Assembly (NCBI RefSeq): GCF_021568795.1
Contig: NZ_JAKGUE010000017.1
Span: 1-60,995 of the forward strand
Reading direction: 5' to 3'
From: Dethiosulfovibrio faecalis
Lineage (GTDB): Bacteria; Synergistota; Synergistia; Synergistales; Dethiosulfovibrionaceae
DNA: 60,995 bases
Program-made: the position numbers and the translations under genes
Shown here: piece by piece, positions 36,179 to 45,184 of the stretch
How positions within the stretch are numbered: position 1 is the first letter of the stretch
Layout: every line of letters starts with the position of its first letter
Notes under the pieces: generated by a model
Told to the model about the DNA's origin: nothing
What the model saw: only the letters and a program-made list of their open reading frames with translations
The model's database searches: none

Positions 36179-37209
36179 TGTCCAAGTTCTCCCGTTCGAC
36201 CATGGAAAGATCGGTCTACGGACCTCTCTCTCGACAGGCTGGAGATCCCTCCGTTCTGTTGGGGAGCCTTTTCGGCGAGGACATTGCCTTGGTCGATACC
36301 GGAAGCGGTCTTGTGGCCTCCCACGTGGATCCCATAGTCGGAGCCTCCGAGGGGCTCGGCCGTCTGGCGGTTCACGTCGCCTGCAACGACATCGCCGCCG
36401 GAGGCATCCGTCCCAGATGGGCTCAACTGTTGGTTTTGGTGCCGGACGAGGGCGACGAGGATATACTTAAAGACATAATGGAGGACGCGGTGAAGGCGGC
36501 CCAGGAGATCTCCGTCACCATAGTTGGAGGCCATAGCGGTTACACCTCGGCCCTCTCCCGTCCTCTTGCGGCCGTTACCGCCTTCGGTTCCGCCGAGCCG
36601 GGACGGATGGTTTCCACCGGAGGCGCCTCCGAGGGAGACGTCGTATGCGTCACCCGCGGGGTAGGGCTTGAGGGCACAGCCATACTGGCCTGGGATTATC
36701 CAGAGGAGTGCCGCTCGAAAGGGCTTTCCGAGGGGGATATTGCCGAGGCCCGATCTCTGGCCGATAGGCTTTCCGTCGTGGAAGAGGCTCTCAAGCTGGC
36801 CTCTTTGGGGGCCACGGCCATGCACGATCCCACCAGAGGGGGCGTCCTCGAGGCTATGTGCGAGATGGCCCAGGGAGCCGGTATGTCCTTTAGGATCGAC
36901 GGCGACGCTTTGCCGATATCGGAGACGGTCGACCGTTTCTCCAGGGCCTTCGACTTCGATCCCATGAGGATGATATCCTCCGGGGCATTGGTGGTTACCC
37001 TGCCAGGCGAAGCGGTGGAACGGGCCGGTGCGGAGCTCGAATCCATCGCACCTCTTTATCCCGTGGGAGTCGTGGAGAAAGGTTCGGGGGTGACGATAAC
37101 GTCATCTTCGGGAGATCGATTTTACGAAGACCCCGAGCCCGACTTCGACGAACTGGCCCGGCTTCAGGCCTATATCTCCTGTGAGAAACGGCAAAAGCTG
37201 GTACACTGA
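36178..37209 (+). CDS. AIR synthase-related protein (HypE/ThiL/SelD superfamily)
   Basis: A 343-residue protein of the PurM/HypE/SelD ATP-binding superfamily. Acidic N-terminal motifs (GEDIALVDTG, SHVDPIVGA, HVACNDIAAGGIRPRW cut here) and a C-terminal AMHDPTRGGVLEA block are present. It lacks the Cys/Sec-Gly-containing active loop of SelD and the C-terminal cysteine of HypE, so neither name fits. It shares its ATG with the stop of the radical SAM gene and is therefore coexpressed. The product is unknown. Confidence 0.8.
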   Translation: MSKFSRSTMERSVYGPLSRQAGDPSVLLGSLFGEDIALVDTGSGLVASHVDPIVGASEGLGRLAVHVACNDIAAGGIRPRWAQLLVLVPDEGDEDILKDIMEDAVKAAQEISVTIVGGHSGYTSALSRPLAAVTAFGSAEPGRMVSTGGASEGDVVCVTRGVGLEGTAILAWDYPEECRSKGLSEGDIAEARSLADRLSVVEEALKLASLGATAMHDPTRGGVLEAMCEMAQGAGMSFRIDGDALPISETVDRFSRAFDFDPMRMISSGALVVTLPGEAVERAGAELESIAPLYPVGVVEKGSGVTITSSSGDRFYEDPEPDFDELARLQAYISCEKRQKLVH

Positions 37210-37289
37210 TAAGGTACCCCGAAAGGACGGGGATAGGAACGGCGGTCCTCGTGCCGCCGCGGCCTTTGAAGGGGGAGATTCGTCAGATC

Positions 37290-37715
37290 ATGGATTACGA
37301 TTACCGAGAGAAAAAGTCCGTTTTGATCTTGAACGCCAAGCTGAAGGTGGGGGTGGCCCTCACGGTTGCCGCTCATCTGGGCACTTCCATGGGGTTCCAC
37401 GGAGAGGAGCACATGGGAAGGGAATGGCTTTCCGATAAATCGGGAGTGAGGCATCGCGGTTTGCCCCGCTATCCTCTGATGGTGTTCAAGGCCAAGGTTG
37501 CCCAGCTCAGGGAGGCTTTGAACAAGGCCCGGGAGACTCCGGAGCTTCTCGTCATAGACTGTCCCTCCATATTGCTGGATACAGCCGGAGACGACGAGCT
37601 GGCTGCGGCTTTGGAGGAAATGAACGAACAGGACGTCGACTACATGGGAATATTGATCCACGGTTCCAGAGACGTGGTCGACAGCATAACCGGCAAACTT
37701 AGACCTTGGTGGTAG
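37290..37715 (+). CDS. DUF2000-family protein
   Basis: A 141-residue protein of the DUF2000 type, a peptidyl-tRNA-hydrolase-2-like fold. KSVLILNAKLKVGVALTVAA and HLGTSMGFHG match the conserved first half, and VDYMGILIHGSRDVVDSITG the second. The ATG at 37290 gives the normal family length; the ribosome site (GGGGGAG) is a little distant. Function unknown. It lies 80 nt after the AIR-synthase-like gene, with GC-rich small hairpins between. Confidence 0.75.
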   Translation: MDYDYREKKSVLILNAKLKVGVALTVAAHLGTSMGFHGEEHMGREWLSDKSGVRHRGLPRYPLMVFKAKVAQLREALNKARETPELLVIDCPSILLDTAGDDELAAALEEMNEQDVDYMGILIHGSRDVVDSITGKLRPWW

Positions 37716-37734
37716 CTTCGTGAGGCGGTTGATA

Positions 37735-37768
37735 AAGAGGCCGGATTCCTCTGGGAATCCGGCCTCTT
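37735..37768. terminator. Bidirectional terminator between convergent genes
   Basis: A perfect 14-bp stem, AAGAGGCCGGATTC (37735-37748) against GAATCCGGCCTCTT (37755-37768), with a 6-nt loop, lies between the DUF2000 gene and the chemoreceptor gene. Confidence 0.85.
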
Positions 37769-37788
37769 CGCCTTTTCAGCTGCTTTAA

Positions 37789-39801
37789 CTACTTTACGTC
37801 CAGAGCTTTCTGGGATCTCAGGCGGAAGTGAGCCACCGCCTTCTCCATGTCGTCGCTCAGGGAGACCAGTTCCTCCGCCGAACGAGCCATCATCTCCAGA
37901 GCCTGGCTCTCTTCCTCCATGCCATGGGTGATGGATTTCAAGGCTTCCGCTATGTTCTTCGTGTTGGTCGATATGTGCTCCACTCCGGAGGCCATCTCCT
38001 GAGTGCTGGCCGACTGTTCCTCCGCCGCCGCCGCTATGGACTGGACGTTCTCGGTTATGCCGTTCATCCTCACGACCACCTGGGTGAAGACTTCCTTGGT
38101 CTCGTCGGTCCGCTTGACCAATTCTCCTATCAGGGTGGCCGATCTCTCCTGGTCCGAAGCGGCCGTCTTGGTTCTGCTTATTATCTCCTGGATGAGGGTG
38201 CCCACGTTCTGGGCCGCCTTGTTGCTCTCCTCCGCCAGCTTTCTAACCTCTTCGGCGACCACGGCGAATCCTCTGCCGTGCTCTCCAGCCCTGGCCGCCT
38301 CTATCGCGGCGTTGAGGGCCAAAAGGTTCGTCTGGTCAGCTATGGTGGTGATCGTCGTCACGAACTGGCCGATGGAGTCCACCGAATCGTCCAGGCTCTT
38401 TATGGCGTCCCCGACCTTGGTCCCGGCGGAGGAGACGTCGTCTATGACGGATACCATTGCGTTGAGAGCCTTAGTGCCCTTCTCCGCCTCGTGGGAGGTG
38501 TTCTCCGCAGCCTCGCCGGCTTCCACCGCGTTCTGGGCTCCCGACTGGGCTCCCTCCGCTACCTCCGATATGCTGGCGTTGGTCTGTTCCACCGCGGAGG
38601 CGGTGTTCTGGGCCATCTCGTTGCCTCTGACGGTCTGCTCCAGGATCTGATCGGAGGTGGCGTTGGCCTCCTCGACGGCGGCGTTGACGTCCTGGGCCCT
38701 GTCGAGAACGGTTCTTGCGCTCTCGTTCACCACCGATAGCGCCGACGATACCTCGGACGTCATTGCGTCCACAGCCTGTCTGAGCTGTTTGAGTTCCTTT
38801 ATGCTGGAGCGATCTTCGATAGTGATGTCGAGATCGCCCTTTGCTATCTTGCCCATGGCCTGTACGGCCTTTTCCACAGGGGTGGCTATGGATCTTGCTA
38901 TGAAGAACGATACGACCACTATCGCCAGGATCAGTCCTAATGTGATCAGGGCTATGGTGTTTCTCATTCGAATCACCGGGGCCGTGAACTCGTCCAGATA
39001 GGCCGACGAGAAGATCAGCCAGCCGGTGAACTCAGAAGGTGCGTAGGCCGCCAGCTTTTCCTTGCCCTCGAAGGGATAGCCTTCTACGCCACTTTCTCCT
39101 CTCATACCTTTTTTCACTATTTCGACAAGCTCTGCCGGAATGGCTTTGCTCTCGACCGATGCGTTCAAAGTTCCCTGGTGCTCTTCGTTAGGGTGGAGAA
39201 CCACGATACCCTTTCTGTCTATGGCGAAGATGTAACCGGTTTGTCCCCAGCTGTACTTATCGACCGTTTTCTGGAGCGATTTCAGAGGTATACTTCCGCA
39301 GAGAAGCGCCGACGGCCTGGATTTGCCCTCCTCGAATATGGGACTGGCCACCACTATGACCATCTCTCCGGTTTTCTTCGACTTTACGGGATCGCTCAAA
39401 GCGGTCTTGCCGGTCGAAAGGGCCTCCTTGACGTAGTCTCTGTTTTCGAGATCCAGGGTGGTCCCGTCCAGATAACGGGCCTGTCCTTTTTCGTCCACCA
39501 CCCAGATTTCCTGTATCCCCGTTACGTTTATATCGACTTGTTCTATGAACGTTTTCTGGGTCTCCCAGTTCATGGATCTCATGCTGACGCTGGATGCCAG
39601 CAGATCCACTGCAGCTACCTCAGATTTGATGTAGCTGTCGATCATCTCCCCTACCGAGCTGGTCAGGGCTATTCCCTCTTTTTCCGCTGCGGCGGTCAGA
39701 GCCGTTCCGGACCTCTGAATGGCCAATATCCCCAGGGTTCCAAGGCCTATGAGCCCCGTAAGGACGAACACCGCTATTAGTCTCCCCTTAAGTGTGTTCA
39801 T
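37789..39801 (-). CDS. Methyl-accepting chemotaxis protein with double-Cache sensor
   Basis: A 670-residue chemoreceptor. Its parts are a first membrane segment (~5-27), a periplasmic dCache ligand domain (~30-270, with [14 protein letters not shown] and [17 protein letters not shown]), a second membrane segment (~275-297), a HAMP domain, and a long coiled signalling domain with the invariant tip [20 protein letters not shown]. The start at 39801 has GGAGGGGGATC just upstream; the longer frame covers the ribosome site. Cache receptors of this type often sense amino acids, which fits the organism's probable diet (inference). Confidence 0.92.
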   Translation of the reverse strand: MNTLKGRLIAVFVLTGLIGLGTLGILAIQRSGTALTAAAEKEGIALTSSVGEMIDSYIKSEVAAVDLLASSVSMRSMNWETQKTFIEQVDINVTGIQEIWVVDEKGQARYLDGTTLDLENRDYVKEALSTGKTALSDPVKSKKTGEMVIVVASPIFEEGKSRPSALLCGSIPLKSLQKTVDKYSWGQTGYIFAIDRKGIVVLHPNEEHQGTLNASVESKAIPAELVEIVKKGMRGESGVEGYPFEGKEKLAAYAPSEFTGWLIFSSAYLDEFTAPVIRMRNTIALITLGLILAIVVVSFFIARSIATPVEKAVQAMGKIAKGDLDITIEDRSSIKELKQLRQAVDAMTSEVSSALSVVNESARTVLDRAQDVNAAVEEANATSDQILEQTVRGNEMAQNTASAVEQTNASISEVAEGAQSGAQNAVEAGEAAENTSHEAEKGTKALNAMVSVIDDVSSAGTKVGDAIKSLDDSVDSIGQFVTTITTIADQTNLLALNAAIEAARAGEHGRGFAVVAEEVRKLAEESNKAAQNVGTLIQEIISRTKTAASDQERSATLIGELVKRTDETKEVFTQVVVRMNGITENVQSIAAAAEEQSASTQEMASGVEHISTNTKNIAEALKSITHGMEEESQALEMMARSAEELVSLSDDMEKAVAHFRLRSQKALDVK

Positions 39802-39932
39802 GTTGATCCCCCTCCTTGTTTTTGCATAATCCACCCTTTTTAAAATTATATTGCCAAAAGAGGGGGGAGGCTAGAGAGGTATTCGGATTATTATGTATGG
39901 GTATTTCGCATCGATTGACTGGGATTTGCGTC

Positions 39933-42026
39933 TTACCCCAGCGTGGCCGCGCTGATCAGCAGATTTTTGCCCCTTCCCCCCTTGGGTTTTTCCAAGGGGA
40001 TCAGATCGCTCTCATCTTCGATTCTGAACCTGGATATCAGTTTCTCCAGGCTGGAGGAGCTTTCAGCTACCTCTAAGGCAGCCTGGACCACCAGAGATGC
40101 CGTACTCTCAGTGTTCGCGCTTTGATCCCTTATCTCCTTTATGAGCTCCGTTGTCGCCAGATTCGCCTGGGCTATGCTGTCTACCGAGGCGGATATCTCC
40201 TCCCCCGAAGCGGCTTGTTCCTGTGATAGAGACGCTATAGCGCGGCTTTCCTCCGCCATGGAGTTTATCGATTCGGTGACGTCCGTAAGGGTCTCTACCA
40301 TGCGGGAAGTCTCCTCAAGGACTCCCTCCATAAACTCGGAGGTTCTGCGAGCCTTGTTCCCGCAAGAGGTAGCTCCGACCTGAAGGTCTTCCATCAGGAT
40401 GGAGATCCGTTTGGAAGCCTGTCCCGATTCCTCCGCCAGTTTTCTTACTTCCTCGGCTACCACTGCGAAGCCTCTCCCGGAATCGCCGGCTCTGGCGGCT
40501 TCGATCGCTGCGTTGAGGGCCAAAAGGTTGGTCTGGTCCGCTATTCCCTCTATGGTGTTTACGAATCCGGTTATGCTGTTTACCGTCTCCGCCAGTTTTA
40601 ACATGGATTCCCTGGACTCAATCGTGAGTCTTTCCTCTTCCTCTATCCTGGTCATCAGCCTCCTGATCCCGTCGGCGGTTTCGTTCGCTTTTACCGAGAC
40701 CAGAGAGGCGCTTTCCGCTCCCTTTGAGGCTCTGTCCGCACCGTTCTGGGCTCCGTAGGCGATTTCCTCCAGAGCCGCTGCCGCTTCCTGTACCGACGCG
40801 GAATTATCCTCCGCTTTTGTCTCTACGTCGTCCACCGACGTCTTTATTGTCGAGGACGCCTTAGACGCCTTGGCCGCCGCTTCCGAGAGAGACCTGGACC
40901 GGATCAGAGAGGAGGAACTTTCCTTCTTTATTGTTCTCATTGCTTCGCGAAGATCCTCCGTCATGTCGGTCAGAGAGTCGGAGAGGGCTCCTATTGCGTC
41001 TTTCGCGTCGTAGGCGAAGTCGTCTCTGGATATCGTAAGATCTCCCTCGGCGATCCTTCGGGCCAAGGACGCAGATCTACGCAGGGGCCTTACCAGATTT
41101 ACGTAGGCTATCGCCATAATCGTACCCGCTATCAGAGCTCCGGCCAGCCCCACTAAGACCAGCTTCAGGGCCATGGCCTTGACCGTATCGTATATGGCCG
41201 ACTCGGGATAAAGGAATATCATAGGAAATCCGTCACCATTTCTGCCGTAATAGGCCCTCTGAACCGATCCCACCGTACATTTCGAGGTTCCCGTCTCTCC
41301 GGCTATAGCGGCTTCCGTTATCTTTCTGAGAGATTCGGGGACGGAGGGATCTTCGTGAAGGGGGATGCCGAGAATATCCCCGGTCGTTCCGGCTATGACC
41401 GATCCGGTTCTCGTGAGCATGAAGAGGTTGCCCTCGCCCTGTATCTTTCTGTCCGTCACGAATTTTTGAAGATCGTCCAGAAGGATGTCCACCCCGAAAA
41501 CTCCCCACAGCTTTCCGGAACTTTCCCTTATGGGGGCCGCCACGGTTATGACCGGTCTGCCGGTGGAAACGTCCTTGTAGGGGTCCGTGACGGATACTTC
41601 ATCGGACTCGACAGCCTTGACGTACCAGGGTCTTCTTCTGGCGTCGAAGCCGGAAGGCAATTTCTGATCGGGGTCGTCGCTGATGAAGGAACCGTCCGTC
41701 GCCTTTCCTACGTAAGCCTGCACTATGCCGGACCGGTCGTCGCCCTTTCCGGCCTTTGCCAGGAAAGACTCCATCGCGGGTCTGTCCGGGATGGTCCCCT
41801 CCTGTATCAGATATCCCAGCTGGCCGCTGATGCTGGAGGCCTGAGTCCTGAGTTCGGATATCATGCGTTCCGTTATGACCTTTGAATCCTCCAGGCCGTT
41901 GATTCCCGACAGATCTATCTGTCTCTCCAGATCCTCTCTGGCGTAGAAGCACGCCAGCCCCGTCACAGTAGCTATCGCCAGCAATACACATACAGCCATG
42001 GCGCAGAAACGCTGTCTTACGGTCAT
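39933..42026 (-). CDS. Methyl-accepting chemotaxis protein with Cache sensor
   Basis: A 697-residue chemoreceptor with the same layout as its downstream neighbour: membrane segment ~10-30, periplasmic Cache domain ([20 protein letters not shown]-type motif, [11 protein letters not shown]), second segment ~285-310, HAMP, then signalling tip [20 protein letters not shown]. The ATG at 42026 follows AAAGGGGA. The RPWY and DPY motifs are typical of amine- or amino-acid-binding dCache domains. The C-terminus ends in a basic tail without a methyltransferase-tether pentapeptide. It diverges from its neighbour in the sensor, so ligands probably differ. Confidence 0.9.
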   Translation of the reverse strand: MTVRQRFCAMAVCVLLAIATVTGLACFYAREDLERQIDLSGINGLEDSKVITERMISELRTQASSISGQLGYLIQEGTIPDRPAMESFLAKAGKGDDRSGIVQAYVGKATDGSFISDDPDQKLPSGFDARRRPWYVKAVESDEVSVTDPYKDVSTGRPVITVAAPIRESSGKLWGVFGVDILLDDLQKFVTDRKIQGEGNLFMLTRTGSVIAGTTGDILGIPLHEDPSVPESLRKITEAAIAGETGTSKCTVGSVQRAYYGRNGDGFPMIFLYPESAIYDTVKAMALKLVLVGLAGALIAGTIMAIAYVNLVRPLRRSASLARRIAEGDLTISRDDFAYDAKDAIGALSDSLTDMTEDLREAMRTIKKESSSSLIRSRSLSEAAAKASKASSTIKTSVDDVETKAEDNSASVQEAAAALEEIAYGAQNGADRASKGAESASLVSVKANETADGIRRLMTRIEEEERLTIESRESMLKLAETVNSITGFVNTIEGIADQTNLLALNAAIEAARAGDSGRGFAVVAEEVRKLAEESGQASKRISILMEDLQVGATSCGNKARRTSEFMEGVLEETSRMVETLTDVTESINSMAEESRAIASLSQEQAASGEEISASVDSIAQANLATTELIKEIRDQSANTESTASLVVQAALEVAESSSSLEKLISRFRIEDESDLIPLEKPKGGRGKNLLISAATLG

Positions 42027-42200
42027 ATGTCTATCCCCTTTCAATTCTTGGCTCTCCTGTTCCCGTTCCCGTGTCTTTCGACCCTTCCACTTTAGATCGG
42101 ATGGATCATAAAAACAATAGTTCTGTGGTCTGATTGAAATAAAACTGAAATATGTTAGAATAGAACTTGTGTTTTGCTATGCTAACTTATCGGATGTTAC

Positions 42201-42232
42201 AAAAAAGACCTCGTTCTGTCAAACGAGGTCTT
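42201..42232 (-). terminator. Rho-independent terminator of the AbrB-type gene
   Basis: AAGACCTCGTT (42205-42215) pairs perfectly with AACGAGGTCTT (42222-42232). On the minus strand a run of six T follows. Confidence 0.9.
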
Positions 42233-42248
42233 GGATTGCTTTCGTCTG

Positions 42249-42737
42249 TTACTTGCTGAGATAGCGGGCCAGCAGAGGCACCACCATGAGTACCAGGGTT
42301 ATCCTACTGACGTGGAAGAGCAAGGCAAGCGGAGCGTTGGCGTCGCTCTCGGTCGCCGCCAGTCCCAGTCCGGAGAGGCCTCCCGGGGATGATGCGAAAA
42401 GGGAGGTCAGTATGTCCATGCCGAAGAATCGAGATAGAGCAAGTGCCACCAATACGCCGAACCCCAACATCACCACCGAGTAGCCCATAGCCACCGGTAT
42501 CATGCCCGGAAGGCTCTTGACCGAGCTTACGTCGGAGTTGAAGACTATGGCCCCGGCCACTAGAAGTTGGGATATCGCGCTGAGCCATCTGGAGCTTTCC
42601 ATGTCGGGAGCGAAGGCTATCTTGACCGCCAGCCCGGCGATCATCCCTCCGACCATTATTCCCGACGGCATCCGGCATAGGTGGCCTATCAAGCCTCCCA
42701 AGGCCACGGCCCCCCATACCATAAAAACGTGGTTCAT
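42249..42737 (-). CDS. Half-size AbrB-family membrane protein
   Basis: A 162-residue membrane protein corresponding to one of the two repeats of AbrB-type transporters, which are usually ~350 residues. About five hydrophobic segments are present, and the repeat signature SSPGGLSGLGLAA, then ESDANAPLALLFHVSRI, is well conserved. AGGAGGG is 9 nt before the ATG. No second half is encoded nearby, so it would have to form homodimers or pair with a protein encoded elsewhere. It lies downstream of a 37-residue membrane peptide and a hairpin that resemble an attenuator leader. Confidence 0.8.
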   Translation of the reverse strand: MNHVFMVWGAVALGGLIGHLCRMPSGIMVGGMIAGLAVKIAFAPDMESSRWLSAISQLLVAGAIVFNSDVSSVKSLPGMIPVAMGYSVVMLGFGVLVALALSRFFGMDILTSLFASSPGGLSGLGLAATESDANAPLALLFHVSRITLVLMVVPLLARYLSK

Positions 42738-42768
42738 ATCGGCGAACCCTCCTAGGTATAAAACAGGG

Positions 42769-42796
42769 GAGGGGGCTCCGTTTCAGAGGCCCCCTC
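42769..42796 (-). terminator. Hairpin between the 37-residue ORF and the AbrB-type gene
   Basis: GAGGGGGC (42769-42776) pairs with GCCCCCTC (42789-42796), and a TC/GA pair extends it inward. On the minus strand CCCTGTTTTAT follows, a weak T-run. It may be a partial terminator or attenuator, or a processing hairpin. Confidence 0.6.
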
Positions 42797-42814
42797 GTGA
42801 AGTACGGTATATCT

Positions 42815-42928
42815 CTAGTTCTGATGTGCGTTCTGTCGAATCGTCCTGTATTTCTGAAGTATCTCTTTCCTCCAGAGTACGCAGGCCGACAGTATGAGAT
42901 AGGCTACTACGAAATTGAAAGCCGACAA
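42815..42928 (-). CDS. Putative 37-residue single-span membrane peptide
   Basis: A short ORF starting TTG at 42928, preceded by AAGGAGGGG. It has one hydrophobic span near the N-terminus (FNFVVAYLILSACVLW) and then a basic tail (RKEILQKYRTIRQ). A near-consensus promoter (42971-42999) lies directly upstream. The shape resembles small accessory subunits of transporters. The half-size AbrB-type protein 78 nt downstream is a natural partner candidate (inference). Confidence 0.6.
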   Translation of the reverse strand: MSAFNFVVAYLILSACVLWRKEILQKYRTIRQNAHQN

Positions 42929-42970
42929 AGCGACCCCTCCTTCCATGTAACATCGTCATCGCTTCAGACC

Positions 42971-42999
42971 AGTATAGAGCTCCGAGTCTTGAAGGGCAA
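42971..42999 (-). promoter_or_regulatory. Promoter of the 37-residue ORF and AbrB-type gene
   Basis: On the minus strand TTGCCC (42994-42999), a 17-nt spacer and TATACT (42971-42976). It lies ~43 nt before the TTG start and directly after the 3' end of nothing on this strand but the M20 peptidase stop at 43033. Confidence 0.7.
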
Positions 43000-43032
43000 G
43001 GTTTTTATGGCGCTAAAGGTTTTCTTCAGAGG

Positions 43033-44142
43033 TTAGGCTCGGACTATCTCCAAGGCCACCTTCGACATGGCCTCCAGTTTCGATATCTCCAGCGATTCCT
43101 CGTTGGTGTGGGCTCTCTGATATCCCAGGCCTAGGTTTACCGATGGAAGCCCTCCATAGTTGAGCACGTTGGCGTCGCTGCCCCCTCCCGTAGAGGTTAT
43201 CTTTGGTATCAGTCGGGCTGCTTTGACCGCCTCTACCGCCTTTACCACCACGGGGGCATCGGCCGGAAGGGAGTAGCCCGGGTATTTCTCCTCAACCTTT
43301 TCCTCCAAGGTGGCCCCGTATTCCGCGATCGCCCGTTTCATGGTCGTCCTCATCTCCAGAATCTGCCTCTTCAGCTTATCCTCCTTGAGGGATCTGGCCT
43401 CCGCTTTGATCTCCACTCTGTCGCAGACCACGTTGATGGCGTGGCCTCCCTTGATCATCCCTACGTTGGAGGTGGTCTCCTCGTCTATACGACCGATTCT
43501 TAGTGAGGCTATCCCTCTGGATGCCGCCTGTATGGCGTTGATGCCCTTTTCCGGAGCCACACCGGCGTGGGCCGCCAGTCCTATTACCGTCCAGGTTATC
43601 GAGGTGGCGAAGGGGGCGGTGGTTATTATCGATCCCGGCTCGGTAGAGCTGTCGAAGACGAAGGCCATGGAGGACTTGAGCTTCGAGAGGTCCAAGGCCT
43701 TGGATCCTAAAAGTCCAACCTCCTCCGACACTGTGAAGATAACCTCTATTCCCGGATGGTCGGCTCCGTCTTTTTTTAATACCTCTATTGCCTCTAGAAT
43801 TGCAGCTATCCCCGCTCTGTCGTCCGCTCCAAGGACGGTCGTGCCGTCGGAGTAGACGATCCCGTTTCTTACTATGGGTCTGGTGGGGTGGGAGAGCGGT
43901 ACCGTGTCCATGTGGGCCGTCAGGGCTATCCAGTCCTTTCTTCCCCCCGAGGGAGCCAGTCGTGCCACTATATTCCCCTGTTCGCCTCCGGTCTTGTCGG
44001 CGCCGTCGTCCACCGATACCTCCAGTCCCAGGTTTTCCAGTCGCCGAATAAGCGTCTTCGCCATGGCCTCCTCCCGTCCCGAAGGAGCGGTGATGCGGGC
44101 CAACTCGATGAAGCTCTTAAGGAGCCTGTCTTTATCGATCAT
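43033..44142 (-). CDS. M20-family metallopeptidase (tripeptidase T-like)
   Basis: A 369-residue cytosolic di-zinc peptidase. LTAHMDTVP holds the first metal His and catalytic Asp, LGADDRAGIA the bridging Asp, and FTVSEEVGLLG the catalytic Glu pair. YQRAHTNEES near the end supplies the last His. A dimerization domain sits in the middle (TAPFATSITWTVIGLAAHAG). GGGAGG precedes the ATG. It would finish peptide breakdown after uptake by the OPT or other transporters. Confidence 0.92.
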   Translation of the reverse strand: MIDKDRLLKSFIELARITAPSGREEAMAKTLIRRLENLGLEVSVDDGADKTGGEQGNIVARLAPSGGRKDWIALTAHMDTVPLSHPTRPIVRNGIVYSDGTTVLGADDRAGIAAILEAIEVLKKDGADHPGIEVIFTVSEEVGLLGSKALDLSKLKSSMAFVFDSSTEPGSIITTAPFATSITWTVIGLAAHAGVAPEKGINAIQAASRGIASLRIGRIDEETTSNVGMIKGGHAINVVCDRVEIKAEARSLKEDKLKRQILEMRTTMKRAIAEYGATLEEKVEEKYPGYSLPADAPVVVKAVEAVKAARLIPKITSTGGGSDANVLNYGGLPSVNLGLGYQRAHTNEESLEISKLEAMSKVALEIVRA

Positions 44143-44314
44143 ATCGGGTCCTCCCTTTCCGGTAGTTTTCCCCTCTTATCGTTCGATAGACGGCTTCAAG
44201 GACAGATTACCCCAAGGATAGCCAGGTTGAAAGGGTACGTCGAGCTTGACTTTCCCTGATCTTGTCTCCTTCGGACTTCTCATAATGTATTATATTCGCT
44301 GGAGGTGATCTTCC

Positions 44315-45091
44315 TTGAGAGGCCGATCGTCGCTCGTCCTGTCGCTGTTTCTGATATTATCCGCCTTTTCCTCGGAAGGTGCGATACTTCGGGGTAGGGT
44401 CGTATCGGTTTTGGACGGGGATACCTTCGACGTTATGTGCGGTCGCCGAAAACTGAGGGTTCGCTGTCTTTTGATGGATACCCCCGAGCTTCATCACCCC
44501 GTGAGAGGGATCGAGGAGTTCGGTCTAGAGGCCATGAAGGCAGCGGAGTCCATGGTTTTAGGAAAGTCGGTCATTCTGGAGACCGCCGGAGTGGACCGTT
44601 ACGAAAGGACCTTGGCCCACCTGTGGTATCGCGACGGCAAAGAGGACCGGGACCGGCTTCTGTCCGAGGAGCTGTGTCGTCTCGGTCTGGCTCAACCTCT
44701 TCTGATGGGAGACGAGCTGACCTATTCCGACAGGCTGGAGCTGGCCTTGGAGGAGGCCTGCTCGGAAGGCAACGGATTCTGGAGAGTCGCCCGCTCCAGG
44801 CTTTTTTCGCCTGGACAAATAAAATCGGAACTGACCTCCCTGAGGGGGCACTTCGTCGAAGTCAGGTTGAGGGTTTCTCGAATTTCCGACGGCCCTTCCC
44901 TTTGGAGGATATATCCCTCGGAGAGGGGATTCTCCGTCACCGTTAGAAAAGAGGTCTTTCGAGGCGTCTTGCCCGGTTACCTTTCCGAAGGGGCGGAGAT
45001 AAGGGTGGTTGGAAAGGTTATGGCCGGTTATCATGGTGCGGAGATCTCGATCGGCTCGGCCATACAGATCTCTCCTTTTCGCCATATATAG
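44315..45091 (+). CDS. Secreted thermonuclease-like (SNase) protein with extra C-terminal domain
   Basis: A 258-residue protein with a signal peptide (~1-22) and a staphylococcal-nuclease domain (~24-150). VLDGDTFDV holds the Ca2+ Asp, VRCLLMDTPEL the active-site Arg and Glu, and DRYERTLAHLW the second Arg, so it appears catalytically complete. A further ~95 residues (FSPGQIKSELTSL to the end) look like a separate OB-fold-like domain. The TTG start has GGAGGTGA 6 nt upstream. It may be a periplasmic or outer nuclease. The DnaA-box cluster begins at its stop codon. Confidence 0.88.
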   Translation: MRGRSSLVLSLFLILSAFSSEGAILRGRVVSVLDGDTFDVMCGRRKLRVRCLLMDTPELHHPVRGIEEFGLEAMKAAESMVLGKSVILETAGVDRYERTLAHLWYRDGKEDRDRLLSEELCRLGLAQPLLMGDELTYSDRLELALEEACSEGNGFWRVARSRLFSPGQIKSELTSLRGHFVEVRLRVSRISDGPSLWRIYPSERGFSVTVRKEVFRGVLPGYLSEGAEIRVVGKVMAGYHGAEISIGSAIQISPFRHI

Positions 45092-45166
45092 TGGATAACA
45101 TCTTTTCCAACGCTAATCCACGGGGGTTTTCACCGGTTATCCACAGGCTTATCCACTGTATCCACA
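45090..45166. promoter_or_regulatory. Cluster of five DnaA-box-like sites
   Basis: Within 77 bp are: 45090-45098 (reverse strand, TTATCCACT), 45114-45122 (TAATCCACG, 7 of 9), 45137-45145 (TTATCCACA, perfect), 45149-45157 (TTATCCACT) and 45158-45166 (GTATCCACA). Four face the same way, and the last three are packed at 12- and 9-nt steps. It fills the gap between the SNase and AsmA-like genes. It could be oriC, a DnaA titration site or a DnaA-controlled promoter. No dnaA or dnaN gene is in the window. Confidence 0.75.
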
Positions 45167-45184
45167 AAAATTGGAGGTAGAAAG

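Noticed and set aside
36178-37209. selD (selenophosphate synthetase), which would suggest Sec readthrough of the cas2 TGA
   Set aside because: The protein lacks the Cys/Sec active-site loop and glycine-rich N-terminus of SelD. No SECIS-like hairpin was recognised after the cas2 TGA.
37210-37289. Small GC-rich hairpins between the AIR-synthase-like and DUF2000 genes as a terminator
   Set aside because: The stems are only 5 bp and no T-run follows.
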